A stretch of 64,000 nt of DNA from an uncultured Sphingopyxis sp. (GCF_900078365.1 NZ_LT598653.1:2666001-2730000), one strand, 5' to 3'; positions 42,849 through 51,889 are shown, counted from the stretch's first letter. Translations and numbers: made by a program. Notes: generated by a model from the letters alone, not told the origin.

Positions 42849-44192
42849 TTACGCGGTATCGGCCGCCGGCTTGTTGTCCCCCGCCGCATCACTATCACGA
42901 AGATCGAGCCCGCGGGTTCCATGATGCGGCGTATGCGACGGCGCGTGCGGCCGTTCGGCGTCGGCGGGTTCGGGCACTTCGAGCATGCCTTCCCACTTGG
43001 TGATGACGCTGGTCGCCACCGCATTGCCGACGACGTTGGTCGCGGTGCGGCCCATGTCGAGGAAATGGTCGATCGCGAAGACCAGCGCGACGCCCTCGAC
43101 CGGCAGGTCGAACATCGCGAGCGTCGCGGTGATGACGACAAGGCTGGCGCGCGGCACCGCGGCGATCCCCTTCGACGACACCATCAATGTCAGCAGGATC
43201 AGGATCTGCGTGCCGATCGACAGTTCGATGCCATAGGCCTGCGCGATGAAGATCGTCGCAAAGCTGGCATACATCATCGACCCGTCGAGGTTGAAGCTGT
43301 AGCCCAAGGGCAGCACGAAGCCCGAGATGCGCCGCGGCACCCCGAAGCGGTCGAGCTGTTCGAAAAGCTTGGGCATCGCGGCCTCTGACGAGGCGGTCGA
43401 AAAGGCGATCAGCAGCGGTTCGCGAATATAGCGGATGAGCTGAATGATGCGCCCGCGCAGAAAGATCGCCCCGGCGGCGAGCAGCAGCACCCAGAGCAGC
43501 ACGAGCGCGATGTAGAATTCGGTGAGCAGTTCGGCATAGGTCGCGAGAATGCCGAGGCCATGCTGCGCGACCACCTTCGCCAGCGCCCCGAACACCGCGA
43601 GCGGCGCGAGGCGCATGACATAGCCGGTGATCTGCAGCATCAGCTCGGCGAGCGCCTCGGCCCCGCGCACCAGCGGCCGCCCCTTTTCGCCGAGCGCGGT
43701 CAGCCCGACGCCGGCGAAAAGCGAGAAGACGAGGATCTGGAGGACGTTGTTATCCGCCATCGCGGCGATGACGTTCTTCGGAAAAATATGCTCGATGAAT
43801 TCGAACATATCGAGCTTTTTCACCTCTCCCACCGACTGTGCCGAGACGGTCATGTCGACCCCGACGCCCGGCTGGAGCAGGTTGACCATGATCAGACCGA
43901 GGCTGATCGAGATCAGGCTGGCGATGATGAACCAGGCGATCGCGCGCGTGCCGATACGCCCGAGCGCCGAGCTGTCGCCCATATGCGCGATGCCCGCGAC
44001 GAGCGTGCCCAGAATCAGCGGCGCGACGAGCATCTTGATGAGGTTGAGGAAGATGGTGGCGAGCGTGCCGAAGCTGCGCAGCCAATATTCGAAAGCCTGG
44101 CTGTCGGCGGGCACCGCGACGCGGACCGCATATCCCACCGCGATCCCGAGCACCATGCCCGCGAGAATATATAATGTAAGCTTGCGGTCCAT
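42849..44192 (-). CDS. Dicarboxylate/amino acid:cation symporter (DAACS family), copy 2
   Basis: 447 residues. Same fold as copy 1 but clearly diverged: TASSEAAMPKLFEQLDRFG, PLGYSFNLDGSMMYASFATI, VSSKGIAAVPRASLVV and DHFLDMGRTATNVVGN. The NLDG and RTATN motifs are closer to DctA/GltP-type carriers than those of copy 1, so the two may differ in substrate. It ends in a His/Asp-rich tail of about 45 residues. First gene of the tandem pair. Confidence 0.93.
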   Translation of the reverse strand: MDRKLTLYILAGMVLGIAVGYAVRVAVPADSQAFEYWLRSFGTLATIFLNLIKMLVAPLILGTLVAGIAHMGDSSALGRIGTRAIAWFIIASLISISLGLIMVNLLQPGVGVDMTVSAQSVGEVKKLDMFEFIEHIFPKNVIAAMADNNVLQILVFSLFAGVGLTALGEKGRPLVRGAEALAELMLQITGYVMRLAPLAVFGALAKVVAQHGLGILATYAELLTEFYIALVLLWVLLLAAGAIFLRGRIIQLIRYIREPLLIAFSTASSEAAMPKLFEQLDRFGVPRRISGFVLPLGYSFNLDGSMMYASFATIFIAQAYGIELSIGTQILILLTLMVSSKGIAAVPRASLVVITATLAMFDLPVEGVALVFAIDHFLDMGRTATNVVGNAVATSVITKWEGMLEVPEPADAERPHAPSHTPHHGTRGLDLRDSDAAGDNKPAADTA

Positions 44193-44305
44193 GCGGCCGT
44201 CCCCCGAATGTTCATTATGGCGCGCCGTGACCGGCCAGAATCTCGCCCCCTTTGACCCGCCACAAGCCGCAGCGTCAAGGGGCTGGCGGTTCGCCCGCTA
44301 TGCCG

Positions 44306-46090
44306 TCAGGTTATGAAGAAGCTGATTGCGAGACAGGTCGAAACGCCGGTGATGATGTTGAGCGGCACCCCGATTTTCACGAAATCGACGAAGCGATAAT
44401 CGCCCGCGGCATAGACGATCGTGTTGGTCTGGTAACCGATCGGCGTCGCGAAACAGGCCGACGCGCCGATCATCAGCGCGATCACCAGCGGGCGCGGATC
44501 GACCCCCAGTTCGGCGGCGATCGCGAGCGTCACCGGCGTCATCAGCGCCGCGACGGCATTGTTGCTGAGCAGTTCGGAGAGAATGAGCGCGAAGAAGTAG
44601 ATGCCGAAGACGAGCACCCACATCGGCTGGCCCGCAAGCACCGGTTTGACCCCGCCGACCATCATCGCGACCGCGCCGCTCTGCTCGAGCGCCAGCCCGA
44701 CCGCGAGCATCGCGAAGATCAGGATCAGCACGTCGCCGTCGATCGTCCCCCATGCCTCTTCGCTGTCGATGCAGCGCGTCACGAGGATGACGCCGATCGC
44801 GATGATCGCGGCGACGCCGATCGACATCACGTCGAGCGCGGCGAGCGCGACGACCGCGACCATGCACAGGATCGCGATCCACGCCTTGCCGCGCCGGAAG
44901 GCGCGAACCTTGGCGAGATCGGCACCGATCAGATGCGGATTGTCGCGCAGCGCCTCGACCTCGCGCGGCCCGCACGCGATGAGCAGGCGGTCGGCGGGAC
45001 GGATGCGGACGCTCGCGAGGTCGGGGCCGGGCTCGTGCGCGGGACGATCGAGGCCGATGACGCGCGCCCGGACTTTCTGCAGAAAGGGTATGTCGGCCAG
45101 CCGCTGGCCGATCGCCGGATGGTTCGACGCGATCATCGTTTCGACGACCATATCGCCCTCACCCGGCTCGCCGCCGCCGATCCCCAGGCGGAACCGGCCC
45201 TGCTCGCGCCAGGTCATCAGCGTCGCGCCATCGACGCGCAGGATCAGCCGGTCACCCGCGGCGAGCGTCCAATGATCGAGGTCGGCGCCGCGCACGATGA
45301 CCGAGCCGCGGCGCACCCCCACGATGCGCCCCGAGCGCGGCAGGTCGCGGAACGCCTCGACCGTCATGCCGACCAGATCGTCCTCGTCGCTCAGCACCAG
45401 TTCGGTCAGATAGGGATGCGCGTCATGCGCTCCCGCGGGCCCCTCAACGGGCTTGTCCGACGGCAGCAACCACCACATCAGCGCGAGACCGATCATCCCC
45501 GACGCGGCGGTGACGAGGCCGATGGGGGTAATCTCGAAAATGCCGAATCGCTCCATCCCGGCCTGACGCACGATGCCGTCGACGACGAGGTTGGTCGAGG
45601 TCCCGATCAGGGTCAGCGTGCCGCCGAGCACCGCGGCGATCGACAGCGGCATCAGCAGCTTCTTGGCGCTGACGCCCGTCACTTCGGCGAGCTTCATCAT
45701 GATCGGCAGCAGCACGACGACGACCGGCGTGTTGTTGAGGAACGCCGAGGCGAAGAGCGCGCCCAAAAGGACTTCGACGATGGCGAGCCGCGGGTGCTTC
45801 TCCGCGCGCTTCATGATCGCGTCGGCGACGCGCTGGATTACGCCGGTACGGATCAGCGCGCCCGACAGGACGAACATCGCGCCGATGACGATCGGCGCCG
45901 AGTTGGAAAAGACCGAATAGAGGCCATCGGCGTCGAGGATACCAAGCGCGAGACAGGCGCAGGCGCCGAGGATCGCGATGACGGTCGCGGGCAGCCGCTC
46001 CATCAGGAAGCCGACGAACATCGCGGCGAGGATGACCAGCGACAGGACGGCCTGGTGCGCTTCGATGAAGGCCCTGACCGCGTCGATCAT
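44306..46090 (-). CDS. SLC13/DASS-type permease with two TrkA-C domains
   Basis: 594 residues. Membrane domains at both ends (first with FLNNTPVVVVLLPIM and TLIGTSTNLVVDG, last with LSNNAVAALMTPV and ATPIGYQTNTIVY) enclose two cytosolic TrkA-C/RCK-C domains at about residues 205-380 (HPYLTELVLSDEDD, DRLILRVDG). This is the layout of the YbiR/SAC1-like transporters of sulfate or other anions. The ATG at 46090 is one base after the aroC stop, so it is co-transcribed with aroC. Substrate not determined. Confidence 0.88.
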   Translation of the reverse strand: MIDAVRAFIEAHQAVLSLVILAAMFVGFLMERLPATVIAILGACACLALGILDADGLYSVFSNSAPIVIGAMFVLSGALIRTGVIQRVADAIMKRAEKHPRLAIVEVLLGALFASAFLNNTPVVVVLLPIMMKLAEVTGVSAKKLLMPLSIAAVLGGTLTLIGTSTNLVVDGIVRQAGMERFGIFEITPIGLVTAASGMIGLALMWWLLPSDKPVEGPAGAHDAHPYLTELVLSDEDDLVGMTVEAFRDLPRSGRIVGVRRGSVIVRGADLDHWTLAAGDRLILRVDGATLMTWREQGRFRLGIGGGEPGEGDMVVETMIASNHPAIGQRLADIPFLQKVRARVIGLDRPAHEPGPDLASVRIRPADRLLIACGPREVEALRDNPHLIGADLAKVRAFRRGKAWIAILCMVAVVALAALDVMSIGVAAIIAIGVILVTRCIDSEEAWGTIDGDVLILIFAMLAVGLALEQSGAVAMMVGGVKPVLAGQPMWVLVFGIYFFALILSELLSNNAVAALMTPVTLAIAAELGVDPRPLVIALMIGASACFATPIGYQTNTIVYAAGDYRFVDFVKIGVPLNIITGVSTCLAISFFIT

Positions 46091-46091
46091 G

Positions 46092-47168
46092 TCAGCCGTT
46101 CTGCGCCCGGTGCAGCAATTTATGATCGGCGAGGACAAGCGCCATCATCGCCTCGACCACCGGCGCGCCGCGAATGCCGACGCAGGGGTCGTGGCGGCCC
46201 TTGGTGACGATGTCGGTCGCCTCGCCCGCCTTGTTCACCGTCGGCACGGGGGTGAGGATCGAACTCGTCGGCTTGAAGGCGACGCGCACGACGACGGGCT
46301 GGCCGGTCGAGATGCCGCCCGCGATGCCGCCGGCGTTGTTCGACAGGAAATCGGGCCGGTTGCTGCCGTCGCTCGCGGGGCGCATCGCGTCGGCATTCTC
46401 CTCGCCGCGCAGCCGCGCCGCGTGGAAGCCCGCGCCGATCTCGACGCCCTTCACCGCGTTGATCCCCATCATCGCGGCGGCGAGGTCGGCGTCGAGCTTG
46501 GCATAGATGGGCGCCCCCCAGCCGGCGGGCACCCCGCTCGCCGCGCATTCGATGACCGCGCCCAGCGAACTGCCCGCCTTGCGCGCGGCGTCCATCAAGC
46601 CTTCCCAGCGTTGCGCCGCGGCGGGATCGGGACAGAAAAAGGGATTGCGATCAATTTCTTCGAGATCGAAGTTCGCAGGATCGATCGCATCGCCGCCGAT
46701 CTCGGCGACCCAGGCGTGGATCTGCACCTCGGGAATCACGAGCCGCGCCACCGCGCCCGCCGCGACGCGGGCGGCGGTCTCGCGCGCGCTCGACCGGCCG
46801 CCGCCGCGATAATCGCGGATGCCATATTTGGCGTCATAGGCATAATCGGCGTGACCGGGACGATAGGCCTGCGCGATTTCGCCATAATCCTTCGACCTTT
46901 GGTCGACATTCTCGATCATCAGGCTGATCGGCGTGCCGGTGGTCTTGCCCTCGAAGATGCCCGAGAGGATACGGACCTGGTCGGGTTCCTGCCGCTGCGT
47001 CGTGTGGCGCGACTGGCCGGGGCGGCGCTTGTCGAGAAAGGGCTGGATGTCGGCTTCGGAGAGCGACAGCCGGGGCGGACAGCCGTCGACGACCGCACCG
47101 AGCGCGGGACCGTGGCTCTCCCCCCAAGTCGTGAAGCGAAGAACGCGTCCGAAGCTGTTGAAACTCAT
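46092..47168 (-). CDS. aroC: Chorismate synthase
   Basis: 358 residues, full length. Signatures are GESHGPALGAVVDGCPPR, RRPGQSRHTTQRQEPDQV, YRPGHADYAYDAKYGIRDYR, RSSARETAARVAAGAVA and RGRHDPC-like KGRHDPCVGIRGAPVVEAM. It converts EPSP to chorismate with reduced FMN, the last step of the shikimate pathway. The ATG overlaps the stop of a DUF559 gene (ATGA), an unusual neighbour that places a repeat arm directly upstream. Confidence 0.97.
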   Translation of the reverse strand: MSFNSFGRVLRFTTWGESHGPALGAVVDGCPPRLSLSEADIQPFLDKRRPGQSRHTTQRQEPDQVRILSGIFEGKTTGTPISLMIENVDQRSKDYGEIAQAYRPGHADYAYDAKYGIRDYRGGGRSSARETAARVAAGAVARLVIPEVQIHAWVAEIGGDAIDPANFDLEEIDRNPFFCPDPAAAQRWEGLMDAARKAGSSLGAVIECAASGVPAGWGAPIYAKLDADLAAAMMGINAVKGVEIGAGFHAARLRGEENADAMRPASDGSNRPDFLSNNAGGIAGGISTGQPVVVRVAFKPTSSILTPVPTVNKAGEATDIVTKGRHDPCVGIRGAPVVEAMMALVLADHKLLHRAQNG

Positions 47169-47590
47169 GGTTCCCTCTCCCCTTGGGGGAGAGGGAGGGG
47201 CCCGTCGGGCGAAGCCCGATGGGAGGGTGAGGGATTGTGGGCAAGAGCAAGCGCGATCGCCCGGCAAACGCCCTCCAGATTGTCCATCACGTCATGGTTC
47301 GTGAAACGCAGCACCCGATATCCCTCTTCCGCCAAAAATTGCGTCCGCCGCGCGTCATAGTCGATTTGTGCCGCATGGCTATCGCCATCGACCTCTATCA
47401 CCAGCCGCGCGGATTGACAGGCGAAGTCTGCGATAAAAGGACCGAGGCGCTGCTGGCGGCGGAATTTGGCGCCGAGGTTGCCCGCGCGCAATACAGACCA
47501 CAATTTCTTCTCGGCCGGTGTGGCCTCGCGGCGCAGGCGGCGAGCGCGGTCGACGGTGCCGTCGCGAAGTTCGAAACGGCTTTTGCTCAC
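47165..47590 (-). CDS. DUF559 nuclease-like protein upstream of aroC
   Basis: 141 residues from the GTG at 47590 (an in-frame ATG at 47638 would start inside the repeat arm). The DUF559 domain is clear: REATPAEKKLWSVLR, NLGAKFRRQQRLGPFIADF, RLVIEVDGDSHAAQ (the ExD of a PD-(D/E)XK-like site) and YRVLRFTNHDVMDNLEG. The last residues (PSPSHRASPDGPLPLPQG) are encoded by the repeat arm. The stop overlaps the aroC start. It is a distant paralogue of the one at 29903 and has the same relation to flanking repeats. Confidence 0.82.
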   Translation of the reverse strand: MSKSRFELRDGTVDRARRLRREATPAEKKLWSVLRAGNLGAKFRRQQRLGPFIADFACQSARLVIEVDGDSHAAQIDYDARRTQFLAEEGYRVLRFTNHDVMDNLEGVCRAIALALAHNPSPSHRASPDGPLPLPQGEREP

Positions 47591-47649
47591 ACCCTCACCC
47601 TCCCATCGCTTCGCGATGGGCCCCTCCCTCTCCCCCAAGGGGAGAGGGG
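47173..47649. mobile_element. Candidate element: second DUF559 gene between inverted arms (family B)
   Basis: The arms 47173-47233 and 47592-47649 are inverted copies about 58 bp long. Each has the CCCTCTCCCCTTGGGGGAGA end, a hairpin between GGGGCCC and GGGAGGGTGAGGG, and then the gene. The hairpin differs between arms (GTCGGGCGAAGCCCGAT versus ATCGCGAAGCGAT) but stays paired in both. Confidence 0.6.
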
Positions 47650-47650
47650 T

Positions 47651-48163
47651 TTAGCGGGAGAAGGCGGGTGCATAATCAGCCCGGCCGCACTCGGGCCATG
47701 CCGTATCGCCAAGCATCATCGCCATGAAATGCGGTCCCGCGAAGGGCGAAGCGAAGCGCGCCGCGAGTTCGGGCGAATAGCCGAAGCGCGGATAATAATC
47801 CGCATGGCCGAGAACGAAGCTGATCGCCGCACCCCGCGCGCGCAATTCTTCCAGCCCAGCGCGGATCAGCGCGTCACCTATGCCTTGTCCCTGCCGTTCG
47901 GGCGCGACCGAGACTGGCGCGAGGCCCGCGCCGGAAAGCGGCGCTCCGTCGGCTTCGACGTCCATCCGGCTGAACAGCACATGCCCGGCGATCAGGCCGT
48001 CCCGTTCGGCGACCAGCGACACCAGCGCGTCGCCGTCCGCCTCGATCATCGCCACCAGCTCGGCCTCGCCCTGATGGCCGAATTCGGTCCCGGCGAAGGC
48101 GGCACGGATGACGGCGTCGATGGCGTCGCAATCGGCTTGCGTCGAAGAGCGGATCGAGATCAT
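47651..48163 (-). CDS. GNAT-family N-acetyltransferase
   Basis: 170 residues, one GNAT domain. The acetyl-CoA motif is APVSVAPERQGQGIGDALIRAGL (R/QxxGxG/A), and LGHADYYPRFGYSPE is typical of the YhbS-like subgroup. The substrate is unknown. The stop is directly beside the outer arm of the DUF559 element, and the gene follows fabI on the same strand across a family D repeat. Confidence 0.9.
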   Translation of the reverse strand: MISIRSSTQADCDAIDAVIRAAFAGTEFGHQGEAELVAMIEADGDALVSLVAERDGLIAGHVLFSRMDVEADGAPLSGAGLAPVSVAPERQGQGIGDALIRAGLEELRARGAAISFVLGHADYYPRFGYSPELAARFASPFAGPHFMAMMLGDTAWPECGRADYAPAFSR

Positions 48164-48190
48164 GCAATCGCCCGCGAAGAAAAAACCATG

Positions 48191-48271
48191 TTCCCCCGCG
48201 AAGGCGGGGGCCCATCACCGATTGGCGCAAGTTTGAATCGACCGGAGATGGGTCCCCGCCTTCGCGGGGAC
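48191..48271. repeat. Inverted repeat, family D
   Basis: CCCCGCGAAGGCGGGG and CCCCGCCTTCGCGGGG arms with inner CCATCACC / GGAGATGG partial pairing. The flanks match those of 17171-17262 (an A run and TGTT before; ACACACGGATATTAT after). Confidence 0.85.
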
Positions 48272-48301
48272 ACACGGATATTATCGGCCTTCGCTCGCCT
48301 G

Positions 48302-49129
48302 CTACGCAAGCGCGATGTCCGGCGCGTCTTCCTGTTTCATGCCGACGGTGTGATAGCCCGCATCGACATGGTGCGTCTCGCCCGTGACGCCGCTCGCAAG
48401 GTCGCTCAGAAGATAGAGCGCCGAGCCGCCCACGTCATCAATGGTGACGTTGCGGCGCAGCGGGGCATGGCTTTCGACGAATTTCAGAATTGCCGAGAAG
48501 TCTTTGATGCCCCTGGCGGCGAGCGTCTTGATCGGGCCGGCCGAGATCGCGTTCACGCGAACGCCCTGCGGACCATAATCATTGGCGAGATATTTGACGC
48601 TCGTCTCCAGCGCCGATTTGGCGACGCCCATGACATTGTAATGCGGGATGACCTTTTCGGCGCCATAATAGCTGAGGGTCAGCAGCGAGCCGCCGCCCGT
48701 GCCCGTTTCGGGATCGAAGGGCGTCATCATCGCCGCCGCGCGCTTCGCGACCGCAGTGAAGCTGTAGACGCTGATATTCATCGTCATCAGAAAATCTTCG
48801 AGGCCGACGTCGGCATAATGGCCGCGAAGGGCTTCCTTGTTGGTGTAGCCGATCGCGTGGACGACAAAGTCGATCGTCGGCCAGCGCGCGCCAAGCGTCG
48901 CGAACGCCGCGTCGAGATTGTCCATGTCGGCGACGTCGCAATCGATCAGGAAATCGCAGCCGAGCTCGTCGGCGAGCGGCTTGACGCGCTTCAGCATCAC
49001 GTCGCCCTGATAGGAGATCGCCAGTTCGGCGCCGTGCGCATGCAGCGCCCTGGCGATGCCCCAGGCGAGCGATTTGTCGTTCGCGAGGCCCATGATCAGC
49101 CCGCGCTTGCCCTTCATCAGACCCGTCAT
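48302..49129 (-). CDS. fabI: Enoyl-[acyl-carrier-protein] reductase (NADH)
   Basis: 275 residues. FabI features: IMGLANDKSLAWGIARALHA for NADH, DFVVHAIGYTNKEALRG, LTLSYYGAEKVIPHYNVMGV with the Tyr-x6-Lys catalytic pair in YNVMGVAK, and RVNAISAGPIKTLAARGI. It catalyses the last reductive step of the fatty-acid elongation cycle and is the target of triclosan in other bacteria. The ATG overlaps the stop of the YihY gene. Confidence 0.96.
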   Translation of the reverse strand: MTGLMKGKRGLIMGLANDKSLAWGIARALHAHGAELAISYQGDVMLKRVKPLADELGCDFLIDCDVADMDNLDAAFATLGARWPTIDFVVHAIGYTNKEALRGHYADVGLEDFLMTMNISVYSFTAVAKRAAAMMTPFDPETGTGGGSLLTLSYYGAEKVIPHYNVMGVAKSALETSVKYLANDYGPQGVRVNAISAGPIKTLAARGIKDFSAILKFVESHAPLRRNVTIDDVGGSALYLLSDLASGVTGETHHVDAGYHTVGMKQEDAPDIALA

Positions 49130-50208
49130 TTTTCTTCTCCGGCCTTTTCCGATTCGACCATGATGTCGTCCACGCGCCCAATAGCGTCGTGGCCCAAATC
49201 CTCAACCTCGACGAGCGCGGCGTTGAGTTCCGCGCCCATCACCATACCCAATCCGACGAGGTAGAAAAAGAAAAGCGCGACCATCACACCCGCGAGGCTG
49301 CCATAGGTGGCGTCATAGCTGAGCAGGCTGGCGAGCAGCGGCGGCAGCGCAAGGGTGACGCCGATCCACCAGAGCGTCGTGAACAGCGCGCCGGGCCATT
49401 TCGGGCATTTGAGCCGCCGGTATTTGGACGGCGTCAGGCTGTAGAAGAGCATGTAGATGGCGAGGAACAGCCCCGCGCCCGACACCCCGCGCGAAATCAG
49501 CACGATCCCCCACGCCTGATATTGCTCGGGCAGCACGCGCGCCACGAACTGTTCGATGCCGACGATCAGCACCTGCATGCTGAACGACAGCAGCATCAGC
49601 ACGACCGCGCCGGTGATGATGCCGATCGACAGCAGGCGATAATGGAAGAATCCCTTGGAGAAATGCGTGCCATAGGCGCGGCGGAGGATGTCGCGCACCG
49701 TCTCGATCAGGCTGCCGACGGTCCACAGCGCGACGAGCGCGCCGAGCCACAGGAAGATGCCGGTGCGCGCGGTCATCACCTCGCGGATCGGGCCCGACAG
49801 CGCCTTCGCGACCGTCGGTGGCATCGTCGAAAAGACCGCCTCGACCGCCCGCTCGCCGCCGACGCTGCCGCCGACGAGCGACAGCGCCGCGGCGAGCAGG
49901 ATGAAGAAGGGAAAGAGCGCGATCAGCGCGAGATAGGCGAGATTGCCCGCGTGGATGAAGCCGTCGGTATAGGTGCCGACGATGACGCGGCGGACGACAT
50001 GGTAGGCGCGGGTGCCGGGGCCGAGTTGTTCGCGCCCGCGCTCGATAAGTCCCTCGGCGCGCGCGCGCAGATGAATGCGCTTGGCGCGCTCGGCGCGTGC
50101 CTCGGGCGAATGCGGCGAATGGCCCTCGGCCAGAAATTCCTTGCCGACCTCGTCGGCGACCTCGCGCTCGAGCGCGGCGACAATCTTCTTTTCGCCGGCG
50201 TCAGCCAC
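49126..50208 (-). CDS. YihY/BrkB-family inner-membrane protein
   Basis: 360 residues. A charged cytosolic N-terminal part of about 75 residues is followed by about six membrane segments with the family pattern: GNLAYLALIALFPFFILLAA, LWTVGSLIETVRDILRRAYG, FFHYRLLSIGIITGAVVLML and FFFYLVGLGMVMGAELNAAL. Often misnamed ribonuclease BN; its function is unknown. GTG start at 50208. It lies between the DnaJ-like gene and fabI and is probably co-transcribed with both. Confidence 0.88.
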   Translation of the reverse strand: MADAGEKKIVAALEREVADEVGKEFLAEGHSPHSPEARAERAKRIHLRARAEGLIERGREQLGPGTRAYHVVRRVIVGTYTDGFIHAGNLAYLALIALFPFFILLAAALSLVGGSVGGERAVEAVFSTMPPTVAKALSGPIREVMTARTGIFLWLGALVALWTVGSLIETVRDILRRAYGTHFSKGFFHYRLLSIGIITGAVVLMLLSFSMQVLIVGIEQFVARVLPEQYQAWGIVLISRGVSGAGLFLAIYMLFYSLTPSKYRRLKCPKWPGALFTTLWWIGVTLALPPLLASLLSYDATYGSLAGVMVALFFFYLVGLGMVMGAELNAALVEVEDLGHDAIGRVDDIMVESEKAGEEK

Positions 50209-50211
50209 GCA

Positions 50212-51126
50212 TCACACGCCGAGATCCGCCCGCACGTTGCGCGGATCGGTCCATTCGCTGAGCAGCTTGATCAGCGCATCGTCGTCGGCGGGCAGATCGA
50301 CCATCAACCGCACGAGCTGGTCGCCGCGCCCGCCGCTCTTCTGGCTGAACCCCTTGCCCTTGAGCCGCATGACCTTGCCCGACGAGGAGCCCGCGGGGAT
50401 CGACAGCATTACCGGGCCATCGACGGTCGGCACCTTGACCTTCGCGCCCTTGACCGCCTCGTTCAGCGTGACCGGCAGGTCGAGCCGGATATTGGCGCCC
50501 TCGCGCTGGTAGAAGGGGTGGTCCTTGACCGTGATCGTGACGATGCCGTCGCCGGCGCCGCCAGGCCCCGGCTGCCCCTTGCCGGCGAGGCGCATCTGCG
50601 TTCCCGTCTCGACACCCGCGGGCAGCTTCAGGTCGATCGTGCCCCCGTCCGCAAGCGTGATGCGCTGCGGCGCCTGCGTCGCGGCGTCGATGAACGAGAC
50701 CGACAGGCGATAGGCGACGTTGGCGCCCTTTTGCGGCGGTGCGCTGCGTCCGCCGAAACCGCCGAACGGCCCGCCGCCGCCGCGCCCGCCGAACAGCCCT
50801 TCGAAAATATCGCCGAAATCGGCGCCTTCGCCACCGAAACCGCCCTGCCCGCGCGGATCGCCGCGAAACCCGCCGCCGCCGCCATAGCCGAACGGCATCG
50901 CGGGGTTGCCGTCGCCGTCGATCTCGCCGCGATCATATTGCGCGCGCTTGGTCTTGTCGGACAGAAGGTCATAGGCCTTGGTGACGTCGGAGAATTTCTC
51001 CGCCGCCTTGGGATTGTCCTTGTTCTTGTCGGGATGCAGTTCCTTGGCGAGCTTGCGATAGGCGGACTTGATCTCCGCTTCGCTCGCGCTCTTCGCAACG
51101 CCCAGGGTGGAATAGGGATCGGCCAT
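50212..51126 (-). CDS. DnaJ C-terminal domain co-chaperone (CbpA-like)
   Basis: 304 residues. J domain at residues 3-68 (PYSTLGVAKSASEAEIKSAY, HPD in KELHPDKNKD), a Gly/Phe-rich linker at about 78-130, and two C-terminal substrate-binding beta domains. The Cys-rich zinc finger of DnaJ is absent, which makes it a class II, CbpA-like partner of DnaK. The gene heads a minus-strand operon with the YihY gene and fabI and is divergent from pdxH. Confidence 0.93.
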   Translation of the reverse strand: MADPYSTLGVAKSASEAEIKSAYRKLAKELHPDKNKDNPKAAEKFSDVTKAYDLLSDKTKRAQYDRGEIDGDGNPAMPFGYGGGGGFRGDPRGQGGFGGEGADFGDIFEGLFGGRGGGGPFGGFGGRSAPPQKGANVAYRLSVSFIDAATQAPQRITLADGGTIDLKLPAGVETGTQMRLAGKGQPGPGGAGDGIVTITVKDHPFYQREGANIRLDLPVTLNEAVKGAKVKVPTVDGPVMLSIPAGSSSGKVMRLKGKGFSQKSGGRGDQLVRLMVDLPADDDALIKLLSEWTDPRNVRADLGV

Positions 51127-51240
51127 TTTGCTCCTGTAGCCCGATAAGTGACTGGGCGTGAAGCCCGATTGCGCGCGCCATGTGGTAATGGGCCGGGGAA
51201 CGGTCAAGTTCCACAAATGCCGCGGCCCATCTCTCCCTCC

Positions 51241-51264
51241 GTCATCCCAGCGAAGGCCGGGATG
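51241..51264. repeat. Half copy of the family E repeat
   Basis: TCATCCCAGCGAAGGCCGGGATGA is a self-complementary fragment matching one arm of 6538-6615. It lies between the divergent DnaJ-like and pdxH genes. Confidence 0.7.
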
Positions 51265-51298
51265 ACGATGAAACTCGACCGTTGCTCCTCGGCGTATT

Positions 51299-51889
51299 AT
51301 GACCGCGCGCATGACGGACGATCCCTTTGCCCTGTTCGATAGCTGGTTCGCCGAGGCGCGCGCCAGCGAACCCAATGATTCGAACGCGATGGCGCTCGCG
51401 ACGACGACGCCCGACGGACGCCCGTCGCTGCGCATGGTGCTGCTCAAGGGCCATGGCCCCGACGGCTTCGTCTTCTATACCAACCTCGACAGCCGCAAGG
51501 GCGGCGAGCTGGCAGCGAACCCCCATGTGGCGCTGCTCTTTCACTGGAAATCGCTGCGCCGGCAGATCCGTATCGAGGGCATTGCCGCTCCGGTCGACGA
51601 TGCCACCGCCGACGCCTATTTCGCGACGCGCAGCCGCGACAGCCAGCTCGGCGCCTGGGCGAGCGACCAGTCGCGACCGCTCGATAGCCGCGAGACGTTC
51701 GAGGCGCGCTTCGCCGCGATGCAGGCGCGCTTCGAGGGACAGGAGGTGCCGCGACCGCCGCGCTGGTCGGGTTGGCGCGTTAATCCTTCGGCGATCGAAT
51801 TCTGGCAGGACCGGGCGCACCGGCTGCACGAACGCACCTTGTTCGGGCGCGCCGGCGATGGCTGGACGAAAGGGTTGCTTTATCCATGA
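51299..51889 (+). CDS. pdxH: Pyridoxamine 5'-phosphate oxidase
   Basis: 196 residues. Typical segments: DSNAMALATTTPDGRPSLRM, LLKGHGPDGFVFYTNLDSRK, LLFHWKSLRRQIRIEG, SRDSQLGAWASDQS and the C-terminal SAIEFWQDRAHRLHERTLF. FMN enzyme that oxidises pyridoxine or pyridoxamine phosphate to PLP. The stop overlaps the ATG of the PhzF gene. A second in-frame ATG at 51311 is an alternative start. Confidence 0.96.
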   Translation: MTARMTDDPFALFDSWFAEARASEPNDSNAMALATTTPDGRPSLRMVLLKGHGPDGFVFYTNLDSRKGGELAANPHVALLFHWKSLRRQIRIEGIAAPVDDATADAYFATRSRDSQLGAWASDQSRPLDSRETFEARFAAMQARFEGQEVPRPPRWSGWRVNPSAIEFWQDRAHRLHERTLFGRAGDGWTKGLLYP

